From Deltaproteobacteria bacterium (GTDB taxonomy: Bacteria; Desulfobacterota; Desulfuromonadia; Desulfuromonadales; Geothermobacteraceae): 20,545 nucleotides of DNA. Under the pieces are notes generated by a model. That model searched no databases, was not told the origin of the DNA, and saw only the letters and a program-made list of their open reading frames with translations. The stretch is taken from contig RFIO01000043.1 of NCBI GenBank assembly GCA_003695205.1, positions 1-20,545 of the forward strand, written 5' to 3'. Positions 7,013 through 15,103 of this stretch are shown one piece after another. The position numbers were made by a program, and so were the translations under genes. The first letter of the stretch is position 1. Every line of letters starts with the position of its first letter.

Positions 7013-8086
7013 ATGGCAGAAGAACAGGATCAGGAACGATCAGAACAAGCGACACAGAAACGGCGCGAGGACTTCCGCAAAAAGGGCCAGGTCGCCCAAA
7101 GCAAGGAAGTCCAGACCGCTGTGCTGCTGACCTCTGCACTGATGCTCTGGTACTTCTACCTCCCCTTTTTCTGGCCGCGCATGCAGCGCCTGGTGGCACA
7201 TCTCTGGCGGCGCGCCGGTGAAATCGAGGTGACCGGAAGTTCGGTCTATGACCTGACCCTTTCCATTCTCGGCCAGGTCGCCCTGCTGCTGGCACCGCTG
7301 CTGCTGATGGTGCTGGTGGTCGGTGCCCTTTCCAGCATCATGCAGATCGGCTTTCTGCTGACAACCAAGCCCCTTGAACCTGACCTCAACAAGCTGAACC
7401 CGATTCAGGGGGCGAAGAAATTCTTTTCCAAACGCAGTGCCGTCGAGGTCGTCAAGTCGCTTGCCAAGGTCTGCCTGGTCGGCTTTGTCGCCTTCAAAAC
7501 CGTGCACGCGTCCTTTGCCGACTCGGTGCTGCTGGTCGATGCTCCCCTGTCGCAGACCGTCGCCTTACTCGGCAAGGTGGCGGGTCTCGTACTGTTCAAG
7601 AGCTGCGGGGTGCTGGTGGTCCTGGCCCTGTTCGATTTCCTGTTCGTGCGCTGGGAGATGGAACAGCGCATGAAGATGACCAAGCAGGAAATCAAGGAAG
7701 AATTCAAGGAGACCGAGGGTGACCCGCACCTCAAGGCCCGGATTCGCTCCATTCAGCAGGAAGCGGCCCGCAAACGCATGATGGCCGATGTTCCCAAGGC
7801 CGACGTGGTTGTCACCAACCCGACCCACCTGTCGGTGGCTCTCAAATACGACCGGGCAACCATGGACGCGCCGAAGGTCATCGCCAAGGGGGCCGATCAC
7901 CTGGCCATGAAAATTCGCGAGATTGCCCGCGAACACAACGTGGCCATGGTGGAAAACGTTCCCGTGGCGCGGGCTCTCTACAAGCTTGAGATCGGCGACA
8001 CCATACCGGAGGAGATGTTCGGGGCCGTGGCCGAGATTCTCGCCTATGTCTACAACCTGAAAAGCAAACCGTTCAGGAGGTCATGA
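7013..8086 (+). CDS. flhB: Flagellar export switch protein FlhB
   Basis: FlhB switches the export apparatus from hook to filament substrates by self-cleavage. ATG 7013 was chosen over upstream frame extensions because it yields the standard MAEEQDQERSEQATQKRRED start, with AGGACC at 7001-7006 as ribosome site. Four transmembrane helices lie between about residues 30 and 210. The cytoplasmic domain begins with a charged linker (MTKQEIKEEFKETEGDP). The autocleavage site NPTH is at 269-272, the same position as in Salmonella FlhB. The catalytic Asn and following Pro are intact. Total length is 357 aa. The stop overlaps the flhA start in ATGA, indicating translational coupling. Confidence 0.97.
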   Translation: MAEEQDQERSEQATQKRREDFRKKGQVAQSKEVQTAVLLTSALMLWYFYLPFFWPRMQRLVAHLWRRAGEIEVTGSSVYDLTLSILGQVALLLAPLLLMVLVVGALSSIMQIGFLLTTKPLEPDLNKLNPIQGAKKFFSKRSAVEVVKSLAKVCLVGFVAFKTVHASFADSVLLVDAPLSQTVALLGKVAGLVLFKSCGVLVVLALFDFLFVRWEMEQRMKMTKQEIKEEFKETEGDPHLKARIRSIQQEAARKRMMADVPKADVVVTNPTHLSVALKYDRATMDAPKVIAKGADHLAMKIREIAREHNVAMVENVPVARALYKLEIGDTIPEEMFGAVAEILAYVYNLKSKPFRRS

Positions 8087-10173
8087 TGCTGGCCGTTATG
8101 CAAAAGAGTGACTGGTCCAGAGCCCTGCTGCGCACCGACGTGATCGTCGGCCTGGGACTGGTGCTGGTGCTGATGGTGATGATCATCCCGCTGCCATCGC
8201 TGTTGCTCGATCTCTTTCTGACCCTGAACATTACCGTGTCGCTGGTGATCCTGATCATCACCCTCTACACCACCAGGACCCTCGATTTCTCCAGCTTTCC
8301 ATCCCTGCTGCTGGCAACGACCCTTTTCCGCCTCTCCCTGAACGTCGCCTCGACCCGACTGATTCTGCTCAACGGCCACGAAGGCGTGTCTGCCGCGGGG
8401 ACAGTCATTCGCTCCTTCGGCCAGTTTGTGGTCGGCGGCAACTATGTCGTCGGTATCGTCATCTTCTGCATCCTGGTCGTAATCAACTTCATGGTTATCA
8501 CCAAGGGTGCCGGCCGGGTTGCCGAAGTGGCGGCCCGTTTCACCCTGGATGCCATGCCCGGCAAGCAGATGGCCATCGACGCCGACCTGAACGCCGGCCT
8601 GATCAACGAGGATGTCGCCCGCGCCCGGCGCAAGGAGATCGCCGAGGAGGCCGATTTCTACGGTGCCATGGACGGTGCCAGCAAATTCGTTCGGGGCGAC
8701 GCCATCGCCGGCATCATCATCACCCTGATCAACATCGGCGCCGGCTTCGTCATCGGCGTTCTGCAGAATGGCATGCCCGCCATGGAGGCGGCCCAGACCT
8801 ACACCATTCTGACGGTCGGTGACGGTCTTGTCGGCCAGATTCCGGCGCTGATCATCTCGACGGCCGCCGGTATCCTGGTGACCCGTGCCGCCGGCAGCGA
8901 CGACTTCGGCACCACCCTCAAGGGCCAGATGACCATGCATCCGCGCGCCCTGTGGCTGGTCGCCGGCATCCTGCTCATCTTCGCCATTATTCCAGGGCTG
9001 CCGACCATCCCCTTCATCATCCTGTCGAGCCTGCTCGGCCTGAGCGCCTGGCAGATCCAGAAACAGCTGGACCGCCGCGCCGCCCTGCAGACGGAAGAGG
9101 TTGAGGTCGCGGAAGAAACCCCGGCCGAAGTCGATTTCGATGAACTGCTGCATGTCGACCTGCTCGAACTGGAGGTCGGCTACGGTCTGATTCCCCTGGT
9201 CGACGCGGGGCAGGACGGCGAGCTGCTGCCGCGCATCCAGGCCATTCGCAAGCAGTTTGCCAGCGAAATGGGCTTCATCATTCCGCCTGTGCATATCAAG
9301 GACAACCTGCAGCTGACCCCGAACCAGTACGCCATCCTCCTGAAGGGGGTCCGGGTGGGTGTCGGAGAAGTGTTCCCGGGTCAATATCTCGCCATGGATC
9401 CGGGCACCGCAACTGAGCCGATTCAGGGCATAGAAACAACCGAGCCGGCCTTCGGACTGCCGGCTATATGGATTACTGAAGACAAGAAGGATCGCGCGCA
9501 ACTAGCTGGATATACAGTGGTTGACTGTGCCACGGTCGTCGGTACCCACTTGAGTGAAATCATCAAAAAGCACGCTCACGAACTGCTCGGACGGCAGGAG
9601 GTACAGAACTTGCTCAGTACCCTGTCAAAGACCTATCCGAAGCTGGTCGAGGAACTGGTTCCCGACATTCTCAACACAGGATTGATCATGCGCGTCATGC
9701 AGAATCTGCTCAGGGAAAACGTCAGCATCCGCGATATCCGCACCATCCTGGAAACCATGGCGGACCACGCCGCCACCAGTCAGGATCCGGTCTACCTGAC
9801 CGAGCAGGTGCGCAGCGCCCTGGGCCGTTCGATCAGCACCCGCTACGCCCAGGACGGCCAGAACCTCAACCTGATCACCTTCGACCGTGAGACCGAAGAG
9901 GCGATTCACAACGCCATCCAGCACACCAGCGAAGGAAGCTACCTGGCCCTCGACCCGGGCACCGCGCATCGCATCGTCGAGAGCCTGAACCAGAGCATCA
10001 GCAGCGTCGCCCAGGGCAGCCAGCCGGTCCTGCTGACGGCGCCAACGATTCGACCCCATGTCAAAAGGTTGACTGAACGCTATCTGCCCCATCTGGTGGT
10101 GCTCTCCCACAACGAGATCGCCCCCGACTTGATGGTGCGCTCCCTGGGAACGGTGAGTCTCCATGCAGGTTAA
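8083..10173 (+). CDS. flhA: Flagellar export gate protein FlhA
   Basis: FlhA forms the nonameric export ring that binds substrate-chaperone complexes and helps convert proton-motive force into export. The 696-aa product matches the family (about 690). The N-terminal half (about 20-330) is membrane-embedded and carries the FHIPEP-family signature: ARFTLDAMPGKQMAIDADLN (about 151-170), then RRKEIAEEADFYGAMDGASK. The cytoplasmic half (about 355-690) contains PAFGLPAIWI and THLSEIIKKHAHELLGRQEV, both typical. Two ATG codons stand in tandem (8083 and 8086), with AGGAGG at 8075-8080. The first overlaps flhB by 4 bases. Residues 447-480 are coded with unusually AT-rich codons for this gene. The last 11 bases overlap flhF. 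Confidence 0.97.
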   Translation: MMLAVMQKSDWSRALLRTDVIVGLGLVLVLMVMIIPLPSLLLDLFLTLNITVSLVILIITLYTTRTLDFSSFPSLLLATTLFRLSLNVASTRLILLNGHEGVSAAGTVIRSFGQFVVGGNYVVGIVIFCILVVINFMVITKGAGRVAEVAARFTLDAMPGKQMAIDADLNAGLINEDVARARRKEIAEEADFYGAMDGASKFVRGDAIAGIIITLINIGAGFVIGVLQNGMPAMEAAQTYTILTVGDGLVGQIPALIISTAAGILVTRAAGSDDFGTTLKGQMTMHPRALWLVAGILLIFAIIPGLPTIPFIILSSLLGLSAWQIQKQLDRRAALQTEEVEVAEETPAEVDFDELLHVDLLELEVGYGLIPLVDAGQDGELLPRIQAIRKQFASEMGFIIPPVHIKDNLQLTPNQYAILLKGVRVGVGEVFPGQYLAMDPGTATEPIQGIETTEPAFGLPAIWITEDKKDRAQLAGYTVVDCATVVGTHLSEIIKKHAHELLGRQEVQNLLSTLSKTYPKLVEELVPDILNTGLIMRVMQNLLRENVSIRDIRTILETMADHAATSQDPVYLTEQVRSALGRSISTRYAQDGQNLNLITFDRETEEAIHNAIQHTSEGSYLALDPGTAHRIVESLNQSISSVAQGSQPVLLTAPTIRPHVKRLTERYLPHLVVLSHNEIAPDLMVRSLGTVSLHAG

Positions 10174-11431
10174 AGTCTTCGAAGCCGAAAGCATGGCCGC
10201 CGCCCTGAAGAAGGTCAAGGCAACCTTCGGGCCGGACGCCCTGATCCTGTCGACCCGGACCATCCGGACCGGTCCCCTGGGCCTGCTCCAGCGGCCACGC
10301 ATCGAAATTACCGCCGCCATCGAGGAAGACCCTGTCGAAACAGCTGAACTCTACAACCGTTCAGCGACCAAACGCCCGGTCAAGGTTCAGAGCGAAAAGG
10401 GAACCGATGAGTCCATCGACTACCGTCAGCTCTGGCGCAAGCGCAAGGTCATTGATCCGGTCGAATCAGAGCTGCAGGCGATGGACCGCCAGGCCCGGGG
10501 TGAGGATATTACCAGCCTGCGCGCCGAACTGCAGGAACTCAAGGCGGCCATAAGGGAGCTGAACCGTCCGGCGCCGTCGGTGCCCCCCCAGCCTGCCCCG
10601 ATCAATACTGCTGAACCTGCCGCCAGACCGAACGTCAAGGCGTCGGGATCTGAGCGCATCGAGCGCCTGATTCTCGATCTCAAGGCACGCGACCTGGATG
10701 ACAGCACCGCCGAAACCCTCGCCCGCTACGCCGGCGAGCGTCTCAACAGTCACCAGCTGGCCGACCCGAACTATCTCAACCGCTTCTTCCTCGACACCAT
10801 CAGCGACCTGCTGCGCTTTGCCAGCCCGCTAGGCGACGGTGATGGTCAGAAACGCCTGGCCCTGGTCGGACCGACCGGTGTCGGCAAAACCACAACCATC
10901 GCAAAACTGGCCGCCGAATACCTGCGCCAGCGCAACGGCAGGGTCGCTCTTTTCACCATCGACACCTATCGCATTGCCGCTCCCGAGCAGCTGCGTATCT
11001 ACGGCGACATCATGAATCTGCCGGTCGAGGTAATCTATTCGCCCGAACAGCTGCGGACAGCCTTTGCGGCCCACAGCGACAAGGACCTGATCCTGATCGA
11101 CACCAGCGGCCGCAGCCATCACGACCAGACCGGCATGAGCGAATTGGCCGCGTTTCTCGGCCCCGACGCGCGGACCGAAAACCACCTGGTGCTGGCGACC
11201 GGCACCCGCGGCAGGGACCTGACCGACATCGTCGCCAGTTTCCGCCGCATCCCCCTTGCCAGCCTGATCTTCAGCAAAATTGATGAAACCCGGCAGCGCG
11301 GTGCCCTGCTCGATCTGCCCCTGCGCCAAAACCTGCCGATCTCCTATCTGACCAACGGCCAGCGGGTCCCCGAGGACATCCTGGCCGCGGAACCGACTCT
11401 TGTTGCCGAGTGCATCCTCGGCCAGCAGTGA
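10163..11431 (+). CDS. flhF: Flagellar SRP-type GTPase FlhF
   Basis: FlhF is a GTPase of the SRP family that marks the site where a flagellum, usually polar, is built. The N-terminal B domain starts MQVKVFEAESMAAALKKVKA, typical of FlhF. A low-conservation, Pro/Ala-rich linker (about 125-170) leads into the NG domain. The P-loop GPTGVGKT is at 236-243, and DTYRIAAPEQLRIYG follows, the guanine-nucleotide dimer element. DTSGR (G3) is at 313-317 and SKIDE (G4 position) at 371-375. Length is 422 aa. The ATG overlaps flhA by 11 bases and has GGTGAG upstream (10152-10157). flhG, its regulator, follows directly. Confidence 0.96.
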   Translation: MQVKVFEAESMAAALKKVKATFGPDALILSTRTIRTGPLGLLQRPRIEITAAIEEDPVETAELYNRSATKRPVKVQSEKGTDESIDYRQLWRKRKVIDPVESELQAMDRQARGEDITSLRAELQELKAAIRELNRPAPSVPPQPAPINTAEPAARPNVKASGSERIERLILDLKARDLDDSTAETLARYAGERLNSHQLADPNYLNRFFLDTISDLLRFASPLGDGDGQKRLALVGPTGVGKTTTIAKLAAEYLRQRNGRVALFTIDTYRIAAPEQLRIYGDIMNLPVEVIYSPEQLRTAFAAHSDKDLILIDTSGRSHHDQTGMSELAAFLGPDARTENHLVLATGTRGRDLTDIVASFRRIPLASLIFSKIDETRQRGALLDLPLRQNLPISYLTNGQRVPEDILAAEPTLVAECILGQQ

Positions 11432-11442
11432 AGGTGACATCC

Positions 11443-12348
11443 ATGAACGTGATTCAGGGACATTTCGACCAGGCAGGAACCCTGCGCCAGCGCAACCGCA
11501 AACTGGCCGCCGGCGCCCCCATCGAGCAGCAGGCGACCGCGCGGGTCATCTCGGTCACCAGCGGCAAGGGTGGCGTCGGCAAGACATCCGTGGCCGCCAA
11601 TGTCGCCGTCGAACTGTCCCGTTCCGGCCAGCGGGTCCTTGTCATCGACGCCGACCTCGGCCTTGCCAACATCGACGTCCTCTGCGGCCTGACCCCGCGG
11701 CACAACCTGAACCACTATTTCGCCGGAGAAAAGAGCCTTGTCGACATCATCGCGCCTGGGCCGGCCGGTATCAGCATCCTGCCCGCAGGATCGGGACTCC
11801 AGCACCTGACCCATCTCGATGCGGGACAGAAGATGCGTTTCCTCGAGGACCTCGACAGCCTGCACGGCCGTTTCGACATGGTCCTGATTGATACCGAGGC
11901 AGGCATCTCCGAAAACGTCACCTACTTCAACATGGCCGCCCAGGAAATCCTGGTAGTCACCACACCGGAACCGACGGCCATCACAGATGCCTATGCCCTG
12001 ATGAAGCTGATGTCGACCCGCTACCACCAGAAACACTTCAGTCTCGTGGTCAACCAGGCTCACGAAATGGACGATGGCCTCGATGTCTACCAGAAACTGA
12101 CCATCGTTTCGAACCGCTACCTCGACATCTCCATCGACTACCTCGGCTGCATCCCGGCCAGCGACCGCATGCTGGAGGCGGTTCGGCGCCAGAAGCCGAT
12201 GGTCGAGCTGTTCCCCGGGCAGAAAACCAGCAGCGCCTTCAGGACTCTGGCCGACACCCTCGCCCACCGCAACGCGCCGGAGCCCAAGGGGACCGTGCAA
12301 TTTTTCTGGAAACGATTTTTCACCCTGAGCCAGGGAGGTGAATCATGA
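11443..12348 (+). CDS. flhG: MinD-like ATPase FlhG (FleN/YlxH)
   Basis: FlhG is a MinD/ParA-family ATPase that limits flagellar number and stimulates the FlhF GTPase. ATG 11443 is preferred over an in-frame GTG at 11410 because AAGGTG (11431-11436) is well spaced. It also places the FlhF-activating helix motif DQAxxLR right at the N terminus (DQAGTLR, 9-15). The deviant Walker A motif GKGGVGKT is at 41-48. IDADLGLANIDVL starts at 68 and LIDTEAGIS at 148-156, matching MinD switch and Walker B elements. A C-terminal Phe/Trp-rich amphipathic stretch (about VQFFWKRFF) could be the membrane-targeting tail. Length is 301 aa. The stop overlaps the fliA start (ATGA). Confidence 0.95.
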   Translation: MNVIQGHFDQAGTLRQRNRKLAAGAPIEQQATARVISVTSGKGGVGKTSVAANVAVELSRSGQRVLVIDADLGLANIDVLCGLTPRHNLNHYFAGEKSLVDIIAPGPAGISILPAGSGLQHLTHLDAGQKMRFLEDLDSLHGRFDMVLIDTEAGISENVTYFNMAAQEILVVTTPEPTAITDAYALMKLMSTRYHQKHFSLVVNQAHEMDDGLDVYQKLTIVSNRYLDISIDYLGCIPASDRMLEAVRRQKPMVELFPGQKTSSAFRTLADTLAHRNAPEPKGTVQFFWKRFFTLSQGGES

Positions 12349-13118
12349 ACGAAACCGCCACCTATACCGAAAACGGCCTGCCCGATCGCGACCAGCTGAT
12401 CAGCGCCCACCTGCCACTGGTCAATTTCCTGGTCGAACGCATGGTCACCCAGGTCCCCACCTTCGTCAACAAGGACGAAATCTGCAGCGCCGCCATGCTT
12501 GGCCTGGTCGACGCCGCCAACCGCTTCGACCCGGGCATGGGCGTCAAATTCAAGACCTTTGCCGAACGGCGCATCCGTGGTGCCGTCCTCGACGAGGTAC
12601 GACGCATGGACTGGTTCTCACGCACCCTGCGCGAAAAGCACGCCAGGCTGGCCCGTGCCATCGAGCGGCTCGAGCGCAAGCTGGGCCGCGCCCCCGAAGA
12701 GGAGGAGATCGCGGCAGAGATGGAGATGAGCCTGGAGGAATACCAGACCATGCTTGGAGAAGTCTCCTACCTCGGCTGCATCAGCCTGAACGAATCGATT
12801 GACGATGAAGGCGGTACCCGCACCATCATCGAAAATCTCGAAGACGAAAAGAGCAAAAGCCCGCTGGAAGAGCTTGAAGCGGCCGACCTGACCCGGGAAA
12901 TGGCCGGGCATATCAGCAAGCTGTCGGAAAAGGAGCGCCTGGTCGTCGCCCTCTACTACCACGAGGAGCTGACCCAGAAGGAGATTGCCGAGGTTCTGTG
13001 CATTTCAGAGGGGCGGGTGTCCCAGATCCACAGTCAGGCCCTGCTCAAGCTGAAGGTGAAACTGACCCGCAGAACTGCCATGCCACCGTTTCCGGCGAAA
13101 AAAAGCGCGGGAGAGTAG
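12345..13118 (+). CDS. fliA: RNA polymerase sigma-28 factor FliA
   Basis: FliA directs transcription of late flagellar genes and is inhibited by FlgM. The ATG overlaps the flhG stop by 4 bases and has a strong GGGAGGTG ribosome site (12333-12340). Region 2 spans about 21-92 and contains the typical FDPGMGVKFKTFAERRIRGA and the promoter-melting/-10 recognition segment DEVRRMDWFSRTLR. Region 3 is about 97-150. Region 4 is about 190-240, with the helix-turn-helix TQKEIAEVLCISEGRVSQIH at about 210-229 that reads the -35 element. Length is 257 aa, a little longer than the enteric protein (239). A likely target promoter is visible upstream of flgM at 18218-18245. Confidence 0.97.
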   Translation: MNETATYTENGLPDRDQLISAHLPLVNFLVERMVTQVPTFVNKDEICSAAMLGLVDAANRFDPGMGVKFKTFAERRIRGAVLDEVRRMDWFSRTLREKHARLARAIERLERKLGRAPEEEEIAAEMEMSLEEYQTMLGEVSYLGCISLNESIDDEGGTRTIIENLEDEKSKSPLEELEAADLTREMAGHISKLSEKERLVVALYYHEELTQKEIAEVLCISEGRVSQIHSQALLKLKVKLTRRTAMPPFPAKKSAGE

Positions 13119-13121
13119 GCC

Positions 13122-13523
13122 ATGCTGCGTCCGGAACTGACCTACTATTTTCTCGGCTCTGTCACCCTTGCCAGTCTGACGGGTTTCGTTCTGCTCTACT
13201 GCAAGCTCAACCGAATCACCCGCCAACTGGTCTCCCTGGCCTCCAATCGGCAACAGCCCTCACCCCAGCAGGCGGCCGACCAGGCGGCAAAGCCGTTCGA
13301 CGCCGAACTGCTGGGCGCCAACATGAAAACCCTGCTGCGCGAACAGGCAGGCACGGCCGGCAGCGCCGAACGTTATCGCTATATCCGTTCCCTGGCATCA
13401 CACGGGCTGGAAGCCCACCAGATTGCTGAAATCCTCGGCATCGGTCGCGGCGAAGCCGAGCAGCTGGTCAAGCTTGCCCGCCTGCGTTCGACAAAAACCG
13501 TCATGACGGAGGCGGCTGCATGA
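13122..13523 (+). CDS. Uncharacterised membrane-anchored protein with C-terminal helix-turn-helix-like region
   Basis: No experimental function is known to me. The 133-aa product has one N-terminal hydrophobic helix (about 8-27), a Gln/Ala/Pro-rich linker (about 40-60), and a charged middle region. The conserved-looking C-terminal part runs YRYIRSLASHGLEAHQIAEI, then LGIGRGEAEQLVKLARL (85-121). This reads like a winged or simple helix-turn-helix and recalls the short uncharacterised DUF2802/DUF6115-type proteins found beside flagellar or chemotaxis genes. That family link is from memory and unverified. GGGAGAG at about 13109-13115 supports the ATG. It sits 3 bases after fliA and overlaps flgF by 4 bases, so it is almost certainly co-translated with flagellar genes. 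A scaffold or regulatory role is possible but speculative. Confidence 0.85.
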   Translation: MLRPELTYYFLGSVTLASLTGFVLLYCKLNRITRQLVSLASNRQQPSPQQAADQAAKPFDAELLGANMKTLLREQAGTAGSAERYRYIRSLASHGLEAHQIAEILGIGRGEAEQLVKLARLRSTKTVMTEAAA

Positions 13524-14257
13524 GTGACATCGCCTACAACGCCGGTTTGGTGGCGGCCGCCTCGGGCGCCATGAGCCGCCTGCGCGGTCTCGACATCATC
13601 ACCAACAACCTGGCCAACAGCAACACCCCTGGTTTCAAACGCGATGTTCCCGGCTTCGACGCCGCGCTTGTACGGGCACAGCAGGGCGGCTCTCAGGTAA
13701 CCACCGCCCGTCTGCAGCGCGTCAACCAGGACCGCTCGCCCGGCGAGGCAAAAAAAACCGGCAATCCCCTCGATGTCGCCATCATGGGGCGTGGCTTCTT
13801 CCAGGTGCAGGACCCGGCGACCGGGCAGAGTTTTTATACCCGCCAGGGCAATCTTGCGCGTAACCCGGACGGGACGCTGGTCACCGCCACCGGCAAACCC
13901 ATTATCGGTGACGGTGGTCCGATCACCCTGCCCGCCGGCAGCCGGGTCGAAATTCATTCTGACGGATCGGTTCTGGCAAACGGCCAGCCCGTAGGGCAGC
14001 TGCGCCTGTACGACATCCCCGACAATGTTGCCCTGAAGCGCGTTGGTGAAGGCCTGCTGGTCGCCCCGGCCGGGGTGCAGCCTGAACCGGTGGCCGATCC
14101 ACGCCTGATGCAGGGCTGGCTCGAACAGGCCAATGTCGAGACGCTCAGGGAAATGGCCCGCATGGTGACGTACGAGCGGGAATTTGAAAGTTACCAGAAA
14201 CTGATCAAGGCCTATGGCCAGCTGGCCGGCAAGGCGGCTGAAATCGGCGCCTTTTAG
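13520..14257 (+). CDS. flgF: Flagellar proximal rod protein FlgF
   Basis: FlgF is part of the periplasmic rod, next to FlgG. The ATG lies in an ATGA overlap with the preceding gene, with GGAGG at 13508-13512. The N-terminal signature is AMSRLRGLDIITNNLANSNT followed by PGFKRD (17-42). The central FlgE/F/G fold carries NPLDVAIMGRGFFQVQDPAT and YTRQGNLARNPDG. The C-terminal motif is GWLEQANVETLREMARMVTY, then EREFESYQKLIKAYGQ. The C terminus differs from the flgG product (no EEMVNMIAGQRAYE), which favours FlgF. Length (245 aa) agrees with the family. Paralogous rod/hook genes make misnaming possible, but the adjacent flgG clearly differs. Confidence 0.93.
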   Translation: MSDIAYNAGLVAAASGAMSRLRGLDIITNNLANSNTPGFKRDVPGFDAALVRAQQGGSQVTTARLQRVNQDRSPGEAKKTGNPLDVAIMGRGFFQVQDPATGQSFYTRQGNLARNPDGTLVTATGKPIIGDGGPITLPAGSRVEIHSDGSVLANGQPVGQLRLYDIPDNVALKRVGEGLLVAPAGVQPEPVADPRLMQGWLEQANVETLREMARMVTYEREFESYQKLIKAYGQLAGKAAEIGAF

Positions 14258-14308
14258 GGTGCCTGCGCCTGCGACCGCCAGCCAGCCGAAGCAAAAGGAG
14301 CAGCAACC

Positions 14309-15094
14309 ATGATCAAGGCTTTGTCGATTGCCGCGTCCGGCATGGAAGCCCAGCAGCTCAACATGGACGTCATTGCCAACAACCTGGCCAACGTCAACAC
14401 CACCGGATTCAAGAAAAGTCGGGCCGACTTCCAGGACCTGCTTTACCAGACGATCCAGAGTGCCGGCGGCACCAGCACCAGCGGCACCGAAACCCCGACC
14501 GGGATCCAGATCGGCCTCGGCGCCAAGATGGCCGCGGTGCAGAAGGTTTTCACCGCCGGCGATATTCTGCAGACCGGCAATGAGCTCGACCTGGCGATCG
14601 AGGGGGACGGATTCTTCCAGGTGCAGCTGCCCACGGGCGAAACGGTCTACACCCGGGCCGGCGCCCTGAAAAAGGACGGCACCGGTCGCCTGGTCACCTC
14701 TGATGGGTACCCTGTTCTGCCGGAAATCACCGTTCCGGAGAACGCCACCCGGGTCGCCGTTCATGAGGATGGCACGGTGGAAGCCTTCCTCGACGGCAGC
14801 TCGGCCGGCAGCCAGGTAGGACAGATCGAACTGGCCAAGTTCAGCAACCCGGCCGGCCTGTTCAGCCTCGGCCGCAACCTGCTCAAGGAGACGCCTGCTT
14901 CCGGTGCTCCAACAACCGGCATCCCCGGCGAACTCGGCCTCGGAACCCTTTCGCAGGGTTACCTTGAGGGTAGCAACGTCAGCGTCATGGAGGAGATGGT
15001 CAACATGATCGCCGGCCAGCGCGCCTACGAGATCAATTCCAAGGCGATCAAGACCGCTGACGAAATGCTGCAGATGACCAACCAGCTGGCCTAG
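14309..15094 (+). CDS. flgG: Flagellar distal rod protein FlgG
   Basis: FlgG forms the distal rod, the drive-shaft segment passing through the P and L rings. It is 261 aa, like enterobacterial FlgG (260). The start MIKALSIAASGMEAQQLNMD followed by VIANNLANVNTTGFKKSRAD is classic. LYQTIQSAGG marks the FlgG-specific region. ELDLAIEGDGFFQVQLPTGE is the core motif, and the C terminus has SNVSVMEEMVNMIAGQRAYE with KAIKTADEMLQMTNQL. The 51-base gap from flgF is the largest inside the operon. It holds AAAAGGAG as ribosome site but no recognisable promoter or hairpin. flgA starts 9 bases after the stop. Confidence 0.97.
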   Translation: MIKALSIAASGMEAQQLNMDVIANNLANVNTTGFKKSRADFQDLLYQTIQSAGGTSTSGTETPTGIQIGLGAKMAAVQKVFTAGDILQTGNELDLAIEGDGFFQVQLPTGETVYTRAGALKKDGTGRLVTSDGYPVLPEITVPENATRVAVHEDGTVEAFLDGSSAGSQVGQIELAKFSNPAGLFSLGRNLLKETPASGAPTTGIPGELGLGTLSQGYLEGSNVSVMEEMVNMIAGQRAYEINSKAIKTADEMLQMTNQLA

Positions 15095-15103
15095 GACCGA
15101 ATC

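Noticed and set aside
7194..7208. TGGCAC-N5-TGGC resembling a sigma-54 promoter inside flhB
   Set aside because: It is inside coding sequence with no gene boundary nearby. Leu- and Gly-rich GC-rich coding DNA gives such matches by chance; another weak one lies at 7290-7304.
8050..9501. Minus-strand open frame of about 480 codons opposite flhA
   Set aside because: It is antisense to strongly conserved flhA sequence. The translation is Gly/Gln/Asp/His-rich low-complexity text typical of a shadow frame.
14258..14308. Possible promoter in the 51-base flgF-flgG gap
   Set aside because: No -10/-35, sigma-54 or sigma-28 pattern and no hairpin could be seen, only the flgG ribosome site.
14772..14787. 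TGGCACG-N4-AAGC resembling a sigma-54 promoter inside flgG
   Set aside because: It is intragenic and about 320 bases before flgA, in an operon with only 9 bases between flgG and flgA. It is better explained by chance.
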